Positions 22,119 to 31,456 of a DNA stretch of 64,000 bases are shown in pieces. Positions within the stretch are counted from its first letter, which is position 1. The number at the start of each line of letters is the position of its first letter. The notes beneath the pieces were generated by a model. The model was not told where the DNA came from. It saw only the letters and a program-made list of their open reading frames with translations, and did not search any database. Source of the DNA: Streptomyces lycii (GTDB taxonomy: Bacteria > Actinomycetota > Actinomycetes > Streptomycetales > Streptomycetaceae). The position numbers were made by a program, and so were the translations under genes. Location of the stretch: assembly GCF_009735685.1 (NCBI RefSeq), contig NZ_WHPN01000268.1, forward strand, positions 18,346 to 82,345, in the 5' to 3' direction.

Positions 22119-22319
22119 TTACTTCGTGATGTCCGTCAGATACGCGTCGACCGTCTTCCGGTTCTCCGTGCGCTGAGTGGCCTCGCCCACACCGAGAACA
22201 GCAGCGGCACCGGCAAGCAGGGCCTCAACGGGCAGCTCGACGTACTGCGAGGCAACGGCGACAGCCGCGGCAAACACGGCGTAGAGCCGTACGGCGTGGT
22301 TGCGAACGAACTCGGTCAT
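22119..22319 (-). CDS. Holin-like small membrane protein
   Basis: 66 residues. MTEFVRNHAVRLYAVFAAAV..., one or two hydrophobic helices (about 10-26 and 30-46) and a charged end. It lies between the endolysin/XhlA-like genes and the terminator, the usual place of a holin. It would open the membrane for the amidase. Confidence 0.7.
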   Translation of the reverse strand: MTEFVRNHAVRLYAVFAAAVAVASQYVELPVEALLAGAAAVLGVGEATQRTENRKTVDAYLTDITK

Positions 22320-22546
22320 GCTTGTCCAATCGATCGGGCCGCGGTGATGGCGGCAGATGTGATGGCGGTGACCAGTGCCGCACCGACTCCATACCGCCAA
22401 CGCTCTAAGGCATTGAGCCGGGCCTCGTGCTTCTCGATGTCCGCCGCTGTCCGCTTCAACTCCTGCACGTCCGCGTGCACAGCTTCTAGCTTGTCGTAAA
22501 TCTCGCGGGCGCCAATGCGGACGAAGGGCGGCTCGTCCTCGTTCAT
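22316..22546 (-). CDS. XhlA-like membrane protein
   Basis: 76 residues. A coiled-coil N-terminal half (LEAVHADVQELKRTAADIEK) followed by WRYGVGAALVTAITSAAI, a single membrane span. This layout matches haemolysin XhlA-like phage lysis partners. Overlaps the endolysin end and the holin start. Probably helps membrane permeabilisation. Confidence 0.7.
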   Translation of the reverse strand: MNEDEPPFVRIGAREIYDKLEAVHADVQELKRTAADIEKHEARLNALERWRYGVGAALVTAITSAAITAARSIGQA

Positions 22547-23748
22547 GCGGACACCTTGAACCCGTAGCGCGCGGCCAGAACGGACAGCGAGGAGTGTCCC
22601 GGGATTCCGTCCGCGTCACGTCCGCGGTAACCAAGCTTGCGCTGCCACTTGGCGTACGCGCGCACCGTGTCCGAGCCGAAGTGTCCGTCCACCCGTCCGG
22701 ACGCCAGGAACCCAGCAGCGGACAGTGCGGCCTCAACTGTCCGGACACCCGAGTACGTGACCGGCGTACCGGACATGGGCGGGTTGGACTTGGCCGCGGA
22801 CACCAGCTTGGCGACGGACACTGTCCGGACACCGGAGCGCTTCAGCAGCTTGCCGAGCGACGTGGCGCCGGGCACACCGTCCGCGTCCGATCCGCTGTAG
22901 CCGAGACTCCGCTGGTAGTCGGCGTAATTCTTCGTGTCCGCGTCTGTCCACTTCGGTCCGGGACCGGACTTGTAGTGACGTCCGAAGCCAGCGGACACCA
23001 GCGCGCGGCCAACAGCGGTCACGTGGGGGCCATAGGCGCCATAGCCGTAGCGCTGTCCGTTGATGGTGACTTGGTAGCGGGCAGGGTGTCCGGACACCTT
23101 CGGCGGATTCGGCTTACTGTCCGGCGCGGGAGCAGATACATCGGGCGCAGCCCCGCCCTGTCCGGACAGCCTTGCGGCCACGTTTGCCCGGAACTTGTCC
23201 ATGCTGAACGTCGGATCGATCTTGCGCCGCGTGCCTTCCTTGTGTCCGATCACGCTGTCCGCCGACCAGCCATGCGCACGGCAGATGGCCGCAGCCCAAC
23301 GGACAGCCGCGTCGTACTGGACAGCGGGATAGGGGTCGCGTCCGTTGCCCAGGTTCTCGATCTCGATGCCGTATGTCCGCGCGTTGGCGTCGATCGGCTC
23401 AGCGCTGTCCGGCCGCGGGTGGTTGTCCGACTCGTTTAGCATCGCGTTGAACGCGTTGGCCGCGAAGCTGCCCGCGTGGTTGGCCCGGCCGTTGCTGATC
23501 AGCGACAGCGTGCCGTCCTTCGCCAGGTGCGCGTGACACAGCGGACCGGGCAGGGACGACGTGCCGTTGTAGCAGAGGTTCAGCGAGTTACGGCCGGCTG
23601 TGTGGTGGACGACGATGCCGTTCACCGGGCCCCATGCGCCCTTGTGGTTCCGGTTGTGGGTGCGCCAGCTCCGGTACTCAACCGGACGCAGCCCTTCCGC
23701 ACGGAGCGCAGATACCATCCGGCTTGCGCTGAGTGGTGTGGCCATCAT
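22543..23748 (-). CDS. Endolysin: N-acetylmuramoyl-L-alanine amidase
   Basis: 401 residues. An Amidase_2 domain (about 35-190) with VVHHTAGR (His48/49), GIEIENLG and GHKEGTRRKIDP, the zinc and catalytic motifs. Two C-terminal repeats (about 235-315 and 325-400) share a YAD/YAKWQR-LGY-DADG(V/I)PG pattern and resemble peptidoglycan-binding domains. It cleaves the amide bond between MurNAc and L-Ala. ATG ATG at the start: the second one (23745) has better spacing from GGGAGG. The gene is extremely rich in TGTCCG/CGGACA hexamers compared with other tail and lysis genes. Confidence 0.95.
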   Translation of the reverse strand: MMATPLSASRMVSALRAEGLRPVEYRSWRTHNRNHKGAWGPVNGIVVHHTAGRNSLNLCYNGTSSLPGPLCHAHLAKDGTLSLISNGRANHAGSFAANAFNAMLNESDNHPRPDSAEPIDANARTYGIEIENLGNGRDPYPAVQYDAAVRWAAAICRAHGWSADSVIGHKEGTRRKIDPTFSMDKFRANVAARLSGQGGAAPDVSAPAPDSKPNPPKVSGHPARYQVTINGQRYGYGAYGPHVTAVGRALVSAGFGRHYKSGPGPKWTDADTKNYADYQRSLGYSGSDADGVPGATSLGKLLKRSGVRTVSVAKLVSAAKSNPPMSGTPVTYSGVRTVEAALSAAGFLASGRVDGHFGSDTVRAYAKWQRKLGYRGRDADGIPGHSSLSVLAARYGFKVSA

Positions 23749-23945
23749 GCCTCCCGAGCAAGTGCAGCGTTAGCCCAGAACATGACCTCTTCGAGCTTGG
23801 TCACGGCAAGGGACTTCTCTCGGCCGTCAGGTACCTGCTCGTTGAGTTGGTCCGCCAGCCGCCTGCACGCCTGTCGTATGGACGTATGTGCGTCGGTCGT
23901 GGCCGCGTGGAATGCAAACCGGTGCTCGATGTCGCTCGGTGTCAT
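23745..23945 (-). CDS. acb2: Acb2-type cyclic-nucleotide sponge
   Basis: 66 residues in two helices: MTPSDIEHRFAFHAATT, then IRQACRRLADQLNEQVPD, then GREKSLAVTKLEEVMFWANA. The I-x-x-R-F-x-(F/Y)-H start, the P-(D/N)-(G/S)-REK-x-LA(V/L)T-x-LEE core and the final (M/F)WANAA(L/I)AR are the recognised signature of the Acb2/Tad1-hairpin family (anti-CBASS protein 2), which binds cyclic oligonucleotide signals and blocks host CBASS and some Thoeris-like defence. It lies just before the endolysin and overlaps its ATG. Family recognition is by recalled motif pattern; activity here is inferred. Confidence 0.78.
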   Translation of the reverse strand: MTPSDIEHRFAFHAATTDAHTSIRQACRRLADQLNEQVPDGREKSLAVTKLEEVMFWANAALAREA

Positions 23946-23957
23946 GAAGTCCCCCTC

Positions 23958-25715
23958 TTAGTAGGTGATCGTCACGTCAGACCAGAACGGGCGCTCAGCG
24001 TCGTTCACGATGCTGCCGTTGCTGATGTGCCAGTAGCGCCCGCGGTAGGTCGTGTTCGTCGTGCTGACGGAGTACGCGACGTCGGTCCTCGAGAACGTAA
24101 TGGCGCCGGGCGCCACCTCGATCGTGAACGTCATCGGGACGCCGGCAACGGGTGCAGTGGCCGCTGCAATGTCCATCGTCGCGAGCTGCGTGCCGCTGGT
24201 TGATCCGCGTACGTGGCTGTAGATCTGGATCACGCCGCTGCGCCTGACCAGGCAGTGATAGCCGCCGGCGCTGGTGAACGCGCTGTACGTGTTGTTCGCG
24301 TTGAAGAACGACCACGGATCGTCCCGCTCGCGGCAGATCGCGACGTCAGCGTGAAGGTTCACATCCGAGCCGAGATCATCGAACGTCAGCGTGAAGCCGA
24401 TCGTGTAGGTGCCCGCGTCCGGCGCACGCAGACCGCCCAGCAGGTTGCCAGTGTTCGGCGCGTCGTTGACGTAGGCGCGGCCGTTGGCGTCGAATTTCAG
24501 CGCGAAGATTTCGTTATACCGCTCAAGCCCGATGGTGCCAACCGGCGCAATGCCCGTTTCGAAGTGCGCGTCGAGCAGCGACGGCTGCGTGTTCAGGTAC
24601 GTCCAGTTCGAACACATCAGTCCGGACACGCCCATCGATTCGAAACGCTCGACGTCGCAATGGCGGTGAACTTCCCAGATGATGACCGGCTTGCCGCGGG
24701 CGACGACTTCCGCGATTCTCGCATCCGTCGCTGTGTGCGGAACTCCCCACCAGTCGATAACTTCGTCAACCGCCGTCATGGCCGCGTCGAGCGTATCGGC
24801 GTTGATATAGCCCCACGTCACGAATCCGTTGTCCGTCGCCCACTGCATCGACGTGTGCTCGAAATACGCTTTCCACACCACGCTGCGCGCCGCGTCCGGG
24901 TAATTCAGCAGCAGCCAGTTTTGCAGCAGCGGGACGGACGGATTTGACTTCGCTTCAAGGAAAATCACGCACTTGCCGTAGAGCGCCTTCATGACGTCAG
25001 CGAGCAGCGGGATGTCCTGGTCGCGCCAGCTCTCGCCGAGCATGGGCCGCGGGTTGACCTTGATGGCCTCGCGAAGCTGCGCGTACGTGTAGTCGGCGAT
25101 CGACCCGGTCAGCCCGGTCATGCGCGAAATGTCGGTGTCGTGGAAACACACGAGGACACCGTCTGCGGTGCTGTGCACGCTGACCTCGATTGCCTCCGCG
25201 CCGGCGGCCAGGGCTGATTCGTACGCGGTCAGCGTGTGCTCCGGATATTCGCCACCCGAACCGCGATGGGCGATGCGGAATGTGCCCGTCCCCGCGGCTG
25301 CTGTGAAAGCCTCGATACTCGGCGCGTAAACGTCGGACAGGTCACTCAGCTTGGTGCCGTGCGGGTTCTCCTCGCTTTCGTGCTGGGAGAGTTCGGCGTC
25401 AGCGGAGGAGAGGAGATCGCCGATATCCGTGGCGAGCGTGCGGCGACGCGGTCCGCTCCCGCTGTTGGCGTCGAGATAGACCGAGGTGATTCCGTCCGGA
25501 CCGTAGAACTCGGGAACCGCGCCCGTGCTGTCCGTGACGAGTTCGCCACCTGTGATGACGGTCACACCATCGGTTTCAGTGAGATCGGTCAACTGCGAGC
25601 CGCCCACCGCCTGGTTCCAGCAGGTGACGATCACGCCAGGCTGCAATGTTGCGACGTCGTCAGTGCCGGCGGAAATGACGTAATCGGCGATACCGCCGAA
25701 GAGATGCCGAGCCAT
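23958..25715 (-). CDS. Tail fibre/minor tail protein with GDPD domain
   Basis: 585 residues. The N terminus (about 1-140) is a virion-attachment region that includes GGELVTDSTGAVPEFYGPDG and SQHESEENPHGTKLSDLSDV. Residues about 140-390 form a glycerophosphodiester phosphodiesterase barrel: RIAHRGSGGEYPEHTL (catalytic His, Glu), EVSVHSTADGVLVCFHDTDI (Asp/His), FLEAKSN. The C-terminal 190 residues are a beta-rich carbohydrate-binding-like domain. It probably cleaves glycerophosphodiester or teichoic-acid polymers of the host surface during adsorption. Confidence 0.88.
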   Translation of the reverse strand: MARHLFGGIADYVISAGTDDVATLQPGVIVTCWNQAVGGSQLTDLTETDGVTVITGGELVTDSTGAVPEFYGPDGITSVYLDANSGSGPRRRTLATDIGDLLSSADAELSQHESEENPHGTKLSDLSDVYAPSIEAFTAAAGTGTFRIAHRGSGGEYPEHTLTAYESALAAGAEAIEVSVHSTADGVLVCFHDTDISRMTGLTGSIADYTYAQLREAIKVNPRPMLGESWRDQDIPLLADVMKALYGKCVIFLEAKSNPSVPLLQNWLLLNYPDAARSVVWKAYFEHTSMQWATDNGFVTWGYINADTLDAAMTAVDEVIDWWGVPHTATDARIAEVVARGKPVIIWEVHRHCDVERFESMGVSGLMCSNWTYLNTQPSLLDAHFETGIAPVGTIGLERYNEIFALKFDANGRAYVNDAPNTGNLLGGLRAPDAGTYTIGFTLTFDDLGSDVNLHADVAICRERDDPWSFFNANNTYSAFTSAGGYHCLVRRSGVIQIYSHVRGSTSGTQLATMDIAAATAPVAGVPMTFTIEVAPGAITFSRTDVAYSVSTTNTTYRGRYWHISNGSIVNDAERPFWSDVTITY

Positions 25716-25725
25716 ATCCGCCCCC

Positions 25726-26643
25726 TTACGGTATGTAGGTCATGGTGAGTTCGAGCACGCGGCCGACGGTGACGTTCTCCGTGGGATAGCGCGCCCAGAT
25801 CTCGCCGTTGTTGCGGACCTCGACCCGGCATACGCCGCCCGAGGAGGTAAATCGGCCCGTAAACATCTGCCATTCGTTCGTCGGGCGCAGTTCAGCGGGA
25901 ACGGTGGCGAGGAGAGAGCCGTCGCTGTCGTTCACGCTGAATGTGGAATCGACACGGCGCAGCGCCAGGCGGAGCGAGACGACGCCGTTCACCTTCCGGC
26001 CGTAACAGGCAGCGGACTGCTCCCACGTCGCGAATCCGGTGCCCAGGTTGACCTTGCCGGTGTCCTCGCTGATGGTCTGCGTCGTGCTGCCGTTGTAGCC
26101 AACCCAGCGGCCGGTATCGGTTTCGTAGTTGATCTCTCCGACGCGGCGCGCTGGGCGGACAGACGACGTTGTCGGCCGCACCCGGGTGCCGATGAACTGC
26201 GTGTAGGGAGTGACGATCACGCTCGTTGCGCCGTTGACCACGTAGACAGCGGCAAGCGGGATTTCCCATACGCCCGTGGACAGGTCTTGCCGCAGTAGCG
26301 TGGGGACGTTCGCGCCGGGCGTGCCTTCCTTGATCGCAGCGCGAACAGTCCAGTCGGCGCGGTCGAGTCGCAGGCACACCCAGTCCCAGCGGGTCAGGCC
26401 GGAGGCATTAGCCGAAATCGGCAGCGTGACATCCGTCGTGCCCGATTCCCAGGCGTGTCCGCGGACCGAGCCGTACAGCCCAGCGGGGATAACGACCGAC
26501 AGGCCCGTACCGGCGGTAACAACGGTGTCACTCGGGTCGCCGTCAACCCCGTCGTCCGAGAACCGCGAGGCAATGCGCTCGTATTCGTCATCAGTGACGT
26601 TCCGCGCGTTGTGCGCCGGGGAAGGCCAGGAATTCTGAGCCAT
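25726..26643 (-). CDS. Minor tail / receptor-binding accessory protein
   Basis: 305 residues. MAQNSWPSPAHNARNVTDDE..., then an immunoglobulin-like beta region (GTTDVTLPISANASGLTRWD), an RVGEINYETDTGRWVGYNGS segment typical of phage fibre linkers, and a C-terminal GRVLELTMTYIP strand. It lies between the GDPD fibre and the Gp37-like protein, so it is part of the tail tip. Confidence 0.75.
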   Translation of the reverse strand: MAQNSWPSPAHNARNVTDDEYERIASRFSDDGVDGDPSDTVVTAGTGLSVVIPAGLYGSVRGHAWESGTTDVTLPISANASGLTRWDWVCLRLDRADWTVRAAIKEGTPGANVPTLLRQDLSTGVWEIPLAAVYVVNGATSVIVTPYTQFIGTRVRPTTSSVRPARRVGEINYETDTGRWVGYNGSTTQTISEDTGKVNLGTGFATWEQSAACYGRKVNGVVSLRLALRRVDSTFSVNDSDGSLLATVPAELRPTNEWQMFTGRFTSSGGVCRVEVRNNGEIWARYPTENVTVGRVLELTMTYIP

Positions 26644-27804
26644 CTATCGGCCCTCCAATCTGCCCAGCCGGCGGGCGAGTTCGCGAATGGCTCGTGCTGT
26701 CTGGGACGACGTCGCTTCGTCGCTCTGGCCGATGCTCGTTGTCACCAGCTCTCCGGTATCCGGGGTGGCCTGTAGCGTGATCGCCTGTACCGTGTCCTGC
26801 ACTTCGAGGCCGTGTGGCAGCGCGATAGTTACCAGGTCGCCCAGATCGAAATCCCGGCCGGCCCGGAGATTGGGGGTATCGATGGTCTCCGCGGACACGA
26901 CGGTTTCGGCGTGCTCTTCGGCGAGCAGTTCGAAATTCATCCGGACCAACTCGTCACCGCGGTCCGGCACCTGAACGGTGTTGTCCGTGATCGACTGTTC
27001 CGCGAACTTCTCTATCCGCCACCAGGTGAGATGTTGGCCGCTGTTCGTCTCGCGGTAGACCCGGTCGCCCTTCTCGCCGGCCATGCCGAGCAGTGCGGTC
27101 GCGGTGGGCGCGGTAATGCTGTACTTCAGGCTGCGCAGGTTGCCGAGCCCGGTCGAGAATCGGGCTGTGCCTGTCTTGTCAGCGGGCTGGTAGACGTCGA
27201 ACACGATCGTGTCGTCCACCTGCGAAGTGCGGAAACCTAGTCCGTCCTCACTCGCTGTGCGCCGGGCGAAATCAAGCAGCGGCTCAAATCGCGTCAGCGC
27301 TTGGAAGGTGGAGCCGATTCCGGTCCCGGTGCCCATGACGAGTTTCGGAATCACGCGGCTGGTCAGCGCGGCGGGTCCGCAGGTGTTGTTGACCATCGCC
27401 TTGATGTTCCCGCCGGCCGATGCCGTGATAGACGAGTAGTCGTCCGCCGCTGCGTTCTGGAGATTGAAAATCTGGTCGTCGTCCGGGTAAGTGACGTATC
27501 CGGCAATGCGTCCAAGATCATCCGTGAAATGGCAGGTGACCTTGCCAACGCCGTCTTCCTGGCCTACGGACCATTCGTAGTCCTGCGCCACTTCCAGTGG
27601 ACCGGCGCACCAGATCTCGCCATCGCGCACGACGACTAGCCGATTGCCGGGTTGCAACTGCGCCATAACGTCGGGCGTGGCTACGAACGTCGCCTTGCCG
27701 GACGCCGGAGCGTTGAAGCGGCGCGTGACGTCGAGATCCTGCCAGTGAGTCAGCGGGTCACCCTGAATGACGAGATCTTCGTCTGTAACGAGGAAATAGA
27801 TCAC
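26644..27804 (-). CDS. Gp37-like tail-tip (hub) protein
   Basis: 386 residues. MIYFLVTDEDLVIQGDPLTH..., ARFSTGLGNLRSLKYS and RAGRDFDLGDLVTIALPHG are characteristic of Siphovirus Gp37-like/hub proteins encoded after the Dit protein. The C terminus (TARAIRELARRLGRLEGR) is a trimerising helix. It likely closes the tail tube at the baseplate. Confidence 0.8.
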   Translation of the reverse strand: MIYFLVTDEDLVIQGDPLTHWQDLDVTRRFNAPASGKATFVATPDVMAQLQPGNRLVVVRDGEIWCAGPLEVAQDYEWSVGQEDGVGKVTCHFTDDLGRIAGYVTYPDDDQIFNLQNAAADDYSSITASAGGNIKAMVNNTCGPAALTSRVIPKLVMGTGTGIGSTFQALTRFEPLLDFARRTASEDGLGFRTSQVDDTIVFDVYQPADKTGTARFSTGLGNLRSLKYSITAPTATALLGMAGEKGDRVYRETNSGQHLTWWRIEKFAEQSITDNTVQVPDRGDELVRMNFELLAEEHAETVVSAETIDTPNLRAGRDFDLGDLVTIALPHGLEVQDTVQAITLQATPDTGELVTTSIGQSDEATSSQTARAIRELARRLGRLEGR

Positions 27805-28757
27805 GGCGTCTCGTACCTCGGGTAGTAGACGAGATCGACCCGGCTGCCCGCGGACGCGCCGTCGAGCTGGAAGGTGACCGGGGTCTCGCCAGGCGGCAGC
27901 GGCCAGAGCTGCGCAGACGGCCAGTTGAGGCTGGCGACCCAGTTGCTGCCGTCCTGGTAGCGCACGCTCGGCGGATCAGTTGACACGGTGACGGACTCGC
28001 CGGCAAGCAGAGCACCATGGGCTACGCCGGTCGCGTTCGGGTCGAGGACGAAGGATTCGCCGCTGTCGCTGTTCGTGAACGTGACCAGGCTCGCCGGACC
28101 CGTGATCGCCCACTCGGGCCAGACTTGGACGTCGCCCGGGTTGGTAACCGTCGTCGCGCCAAGCACTTGCCCGCTGGACACTGATGGGTACGGGACGAAG
28201 AAATCTTCACCGGCACCGCCGTACTCACGGACCACGCTGACCGGGTTGACGTCCTCCCAATACGGGTCCTCGCACCACAGCGTGATCACCGCGCTGTCCC
28301 AGGTGATGCCCGTGGCGTGCTGTCCGCGACCGTCGAAGCCCTCGGCGTAGTAGACCTCGATGCGCCGGCGGGTGCCGTCAGGTCGAGCCACTTCAAGCAC
28401 GCCCGGACCATCACGAAGCGTCCTCGTGAAGGCTTTCGCCATTGCCCGCCAATTGGCCGTGAACTCCGTGTGATTGGAGCCGCGGACCAGCAGCGGCCAG
28501 ACGATCGTCCGCGCCTGGGGCTGCGCATGCCGAAGGCGGGAACCTCCCCGCGGGTGCGGGTCTGTCGTCAGCGTGTAAGGGGCTGCGCCCAGACCCGAAA
28601 CGCCTTCGGCAAGCGCGAATTGCGCCGCGCTTGTGTCCGTCATCGACCAGGCGCGGCCGGACGGGTCGTAGTACGTGATGGACGCATAGCCGACCTCGGG
28701 AATTTGGGTAGGCGGGGGAGTGGTCCCGCCACCACCACCCTTAATGACGATCGGCAT
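27801..28757 (-). CDS. Distal tail (Dit)-like protein
   Basis: 318 residues. A glycine/proline-rich start (MPIVIKGGGGGTTPPP), then AAPYTLTTDPHPRGGSRLRH and IVWPLLVRGSN, YDPSGRAWSMT. Long stretches in the second half (VTISTD, NPGDVQVWPEWAITGPASL) match the tail component family located right after tape measure. It forms the ring at the tail end. Confidence 0.82.
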   Translation of the reverse strand: MPIVIKGGGGGTTPPPTQIPEVGYASITYYDPSGRAWSMTDTSAAQFALAEGVSGLGAAPYTLTTDPHPRGGSRLRHAQPQARTIVWPLLVRGSNHTEFTANWRAMAKAFTRTLRDGPGVLEVARPDGTRRRIEVYYAEGFDGRGQHATGITWDSAVITLWCEDPYWEDVNPVSVVREYGGAGEDFFVPYPSVSSGQVLGATTVTNPGDVQVWPEWAITGPASLVTFTNSDSGESFVLDPNATGVAHGALLAGESVTVSTDPPSVRYQDGSNWVASLNWPSAQLWPLPPGETPVTFQLDGASAGSRVDLVYYPRYETP

Positions 28758-31447
28758 TAGTGCGGCCTCCGAACTCGCAGCTTGGCGTCTTCCTGTCGCT
28801 GGATCAGTCGGAAGTCGTCAGCGTCGATTACCGACTTGCGCGGATAGATGTTGTACGTGCTGCCGGCAGGCGCAGAGTCCGTTACCGCAGCACCGGACAG
28901 ACGAGCAGACGTGGGCCGGGTGCCGACTGGGAGTCGCATGTCATTCAGCGCCTCGAAGAGATCGGCACCGTAATGCCGAACAGCCTTGGCCTTGATCATG
29001 AACTCGTTGTTTGATGCCCAGATCGGGATACTGTCCGACGTGCCCGTTCCCGGACCGCGGAGCATTCCACCGCCGCCGTTGATCCCGCCGCCCGTGGCGT
29101 AGCCGATCAGACCGCCGCTGGCGTACTTCAGCGAGGAACCGGCCGACTTGCCGATTCGCGCATGGGCCCCCGACACCACATAGTGCGCGCGAATCGTGAC
29201 CGTCTTGCCGTGCACCGAAGCGATATCCGCTTTCGCCCGGCTGATCTTCCGCTGAAGGTCGTCAATCCGGGCCAGCAGATCGGACCGCTTGGATTTCGGA
29301 ACCGACTTGAGCTGACCCTTGGCGTTCTCGACCTTGACGCGCAGATCGTTGAGGTTACCCAGCAGCTTGGACAGCTTGGACGGCGGAACGGATTTGATAT
29401 CCCGTGTCGCCTTGCCAACCTTGGCTTCGAGGTCGTCAAGGTTTCCCTTGAACACGACGTTCTTGTCCGGCACCTTCAGGATTTCAGCGGCAAGAGCCGT
29501 GGCCTCGGACTTGGTCAGACCCATCTGCATGGCGTACTTGACCAGGTTGCTACGGCCTCGGGTATAGATGCCGTTGACGGTTTCCCACGAAGCGCCGGAT
29601 TCGCGAGCAGATGCAGCCGCTTCATCGGTCTTGGTGCCGAGATCGCTCAGCGCGGTAGCCGCGTTGCGCGCGCCTTCACTGTTCAGGTTCAACTTGCCGT
29701 TGACCATGTCCAGCGCGCCAGCGTTTTCCTTCGCCGCTTTAGCCGCATTGTCGATCGCCGCTTCGAACCCGATCATGCCACCGAGCCCAGCGCGGTTGAC
29801 GTCGTTCAGCGCCTGAATAGCCTGGCGCAGGCCGTCGGCCGATGCCTTCTGCTCATCGAGCTTGGACTTCGTTGCAATCGCCTGGTCACCGAAAAGGCCC
29901 ATGGCGTCCGCGGCGAGCTGCTGTTCAAATGCCTGGTCAGCAAGGGCCGACTTGTAATCGTCAAGCTTGCTGCGAAGCTCACCTGTCGTCAGGCCCTGCT
30001 CACGCATTCCGGCAGCGAGTCGCTTGAAAGCGGATTCGGCGAGATCGGCGTTACCGCCCTTGACCAAATTCGACAGCGCCTTGTCCGCGCCGTCCAGTCG
30101 TTCCTTCCATTCCTTGACCGGCGTCGAGTCCATGCCGATCAGCGAGGTGAGGAACTGCTGAGTCTTCTCAAGGTTGCTCGGTCGGGCCAGCCCGCGCAGC
30201 GCCTCGGCCATTGCGCCGAGATCCTTGCCGAGCACGCGGGCAGCCTCGCCGGTGACCTTGCCGGTGTCGCCCAGCTTGGCCATGCTGCGGGTCATGCGGT
30301 CGATGTTCGGCGGAGCTTCCTGGCCTATGTTGGACAGCTTCGTCAGGCCGATGACCAGCAGCGCAATACCGGCGACCACGACGGATGCCTTGGCCGTGGC
30401 GCTCATGGCGAGGAACGCGGCTCGGAGACCGAGCATTGCCCCGCCGGCGCCTGTGGCAGCGAGCTGCATGCCGAACAGGGACACGCCCAGCGTTCGGGCA
30501 GCAGCGCCCAGCGCGACTACTCCGGCCGCCACTGTGGACAGCAGGCGAAACGTCGCGTAGAGCTGAATCAGTGTACCGAGAACGCCAGGCGGGATAGCCG
30601 CAACGATCTTGGCCAGGGCGTTAGCCACCGTCAGCAGGACGGACCCCACCTCGCTGGCGCCAAGCATGAGATTGATCAGCGCACGGGCGATATTCTGCAT
30701 CGCCTCACTGACAAGCGGACCGTTCTCCCTGGCTATCTGCATGAACTGGCCGAACGCGCCGCCGGACGGGTCGAAACTGCCCAGCGTGCGCGCGAAGTGG
30801 ATCAGCGCGTCATTGGCCTTGCGCAGCGTGCCGACAGCGAATTCGGTGAACTGCCCGGTGAGTTTCCCGAAGCCGTCCGACGCAACCCCGCCGGCGACGA
30901 TCGTCATCAGCCGGTCAAGCTCAGCGGACGTACCGCGAACCAGCGGAGTCAGTTTCGGCAATATCCCGCCGAATACCGCGAAGCTCTTCGTCAGCACGGG
31001 CATGGTGTCTGCCGCTGTGCTGTCCGACCATTCCTGGTAGGCGTCGTTCAGCACCATCAGCGCGGCGGACGCTTCGCGCGTAGCCGGCGGCAGTTTGGCA
31101 GCGGCGCGCGAATAGGCGAGCTGAGCTTCCGCGGCTTTCGAGGAGGTCCGCCCGGATTCCTCAACAGCGTCTGCGTACTTCTTCTGTGCCTGACTGACCT
31201 CCCCCATGGCTTTCGCCTGCGGGATGACGGCAGCGCCGAACACGCCTACAGCGACCGCGGCAGCGCCGAATGCGGCACCGAGCGATCCGACAGCGGCAGC
31301 GCCGGTAACGGCCGTGCTGACCGCGGATGCCGCGCCGAGAAGCTTCAGATCCTTTGAGAGCCGATTCGCGTTCACGCCGGCTTCGCGGAATGCGCGAGAC
31401 AGGTTGTCGCGACCGACCAGGGTGAAAGTCATTCTCTGATCGGCCAC
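28757..31447 (-). CDS. Tail tape measure protein
   Basis: 896 residues, the longest phage protein here. MADQRMTFTLVGRDNLSRAF is the typical start; then hydrophobic glycine/alanine stretches (about 40-75, 255-370) and helical KSKLDEQKASADGLRQAIQA type repeats, ending in a phage-tail SYPIYPRK-like region. It sets tail length: at about 1.5 A per residue it would give a tail near 130 nm. GTG start after AAGGGGAC. Confidence 0.93.
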   Translation of the reverse strand: MADQRMTFTLVGRDNLSRAFREAGVNANRLSKDLKLLGAASAVSTAVTGAAAVGSLGAAFGAAAVAVGVFGAAVIPQAKAMGEVSQAQKKYADAVEESGRTSSKAAEAQLAYSRAAAKLPPATREASAALMVLNDAYQEWSDSTAADTMPVLTKSFAVFGGILPKLTPLVRGTSAELDRLMTIVAGGVASDGFGKLTGQFTEFAVGTLRKANDALIHFARTLGSFDPSGGAFGQFMQIARENGPLVSEAMQNIARALINLMLGASEVGSVLLTVANALAKIVAAIPPGVLGTLIQLYATFRLLSTVAAGVVALGAAARTLGVSLFGMQLAATGAGGAMLGLRAAFLAMSATAKASVVVAGIALLVIGLTKLSNIGQEAPPNIDRMTRSMAKLGDTGKVTGEAARVLGKDLGAMAEALRGLARPSNLEKTQQFLTSLIGMDSTPVKEWKERLDGADKALSNLVKGGNADLAESAFKRLAAGMREQGLTTGELRSKLDDYKSALADQAFEQQLAADAMGLFGDQAIATKSKLDEQKASADGLRQAIQALNDVNRAGLGGMIGFEAAIDNAAKAAKENAGALDMVNGKLNLNSEGARNAATALSDLGTKTDEAAASARESGASWETVNGIYTRGRSNLVKYAMQMGLTKSEATALAAEILKVPDKNVVFKGNLDDLEAKVGKATRDIKSVPPSKLSKLLGNLNDLRVKVENAKGQLKSVPKSKRSDLLARIDDLQRKISRAKADIASVHGKTVTIRAHYVVSGAHARIGKSAGSSLKYASGGLIGYATGGGINGGGGMLRGPGTGTSDSIPIWASNNEFMIKAKAVRHYGADLFEALNDMRLPVGTRPTSARLSGAAVTDSAPAGSTYNIYPRKSVIDADDFRLIQRQEDAKLRVRRPH

Positions 31448-31456
31448 GACGTCCCC

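Noticed and set aside
29162..31357. 731-codon plus-strand frame over the tape measure gene
   Set aside because: Antisense shadow of a repetitive GC-rich gene; no start signal.
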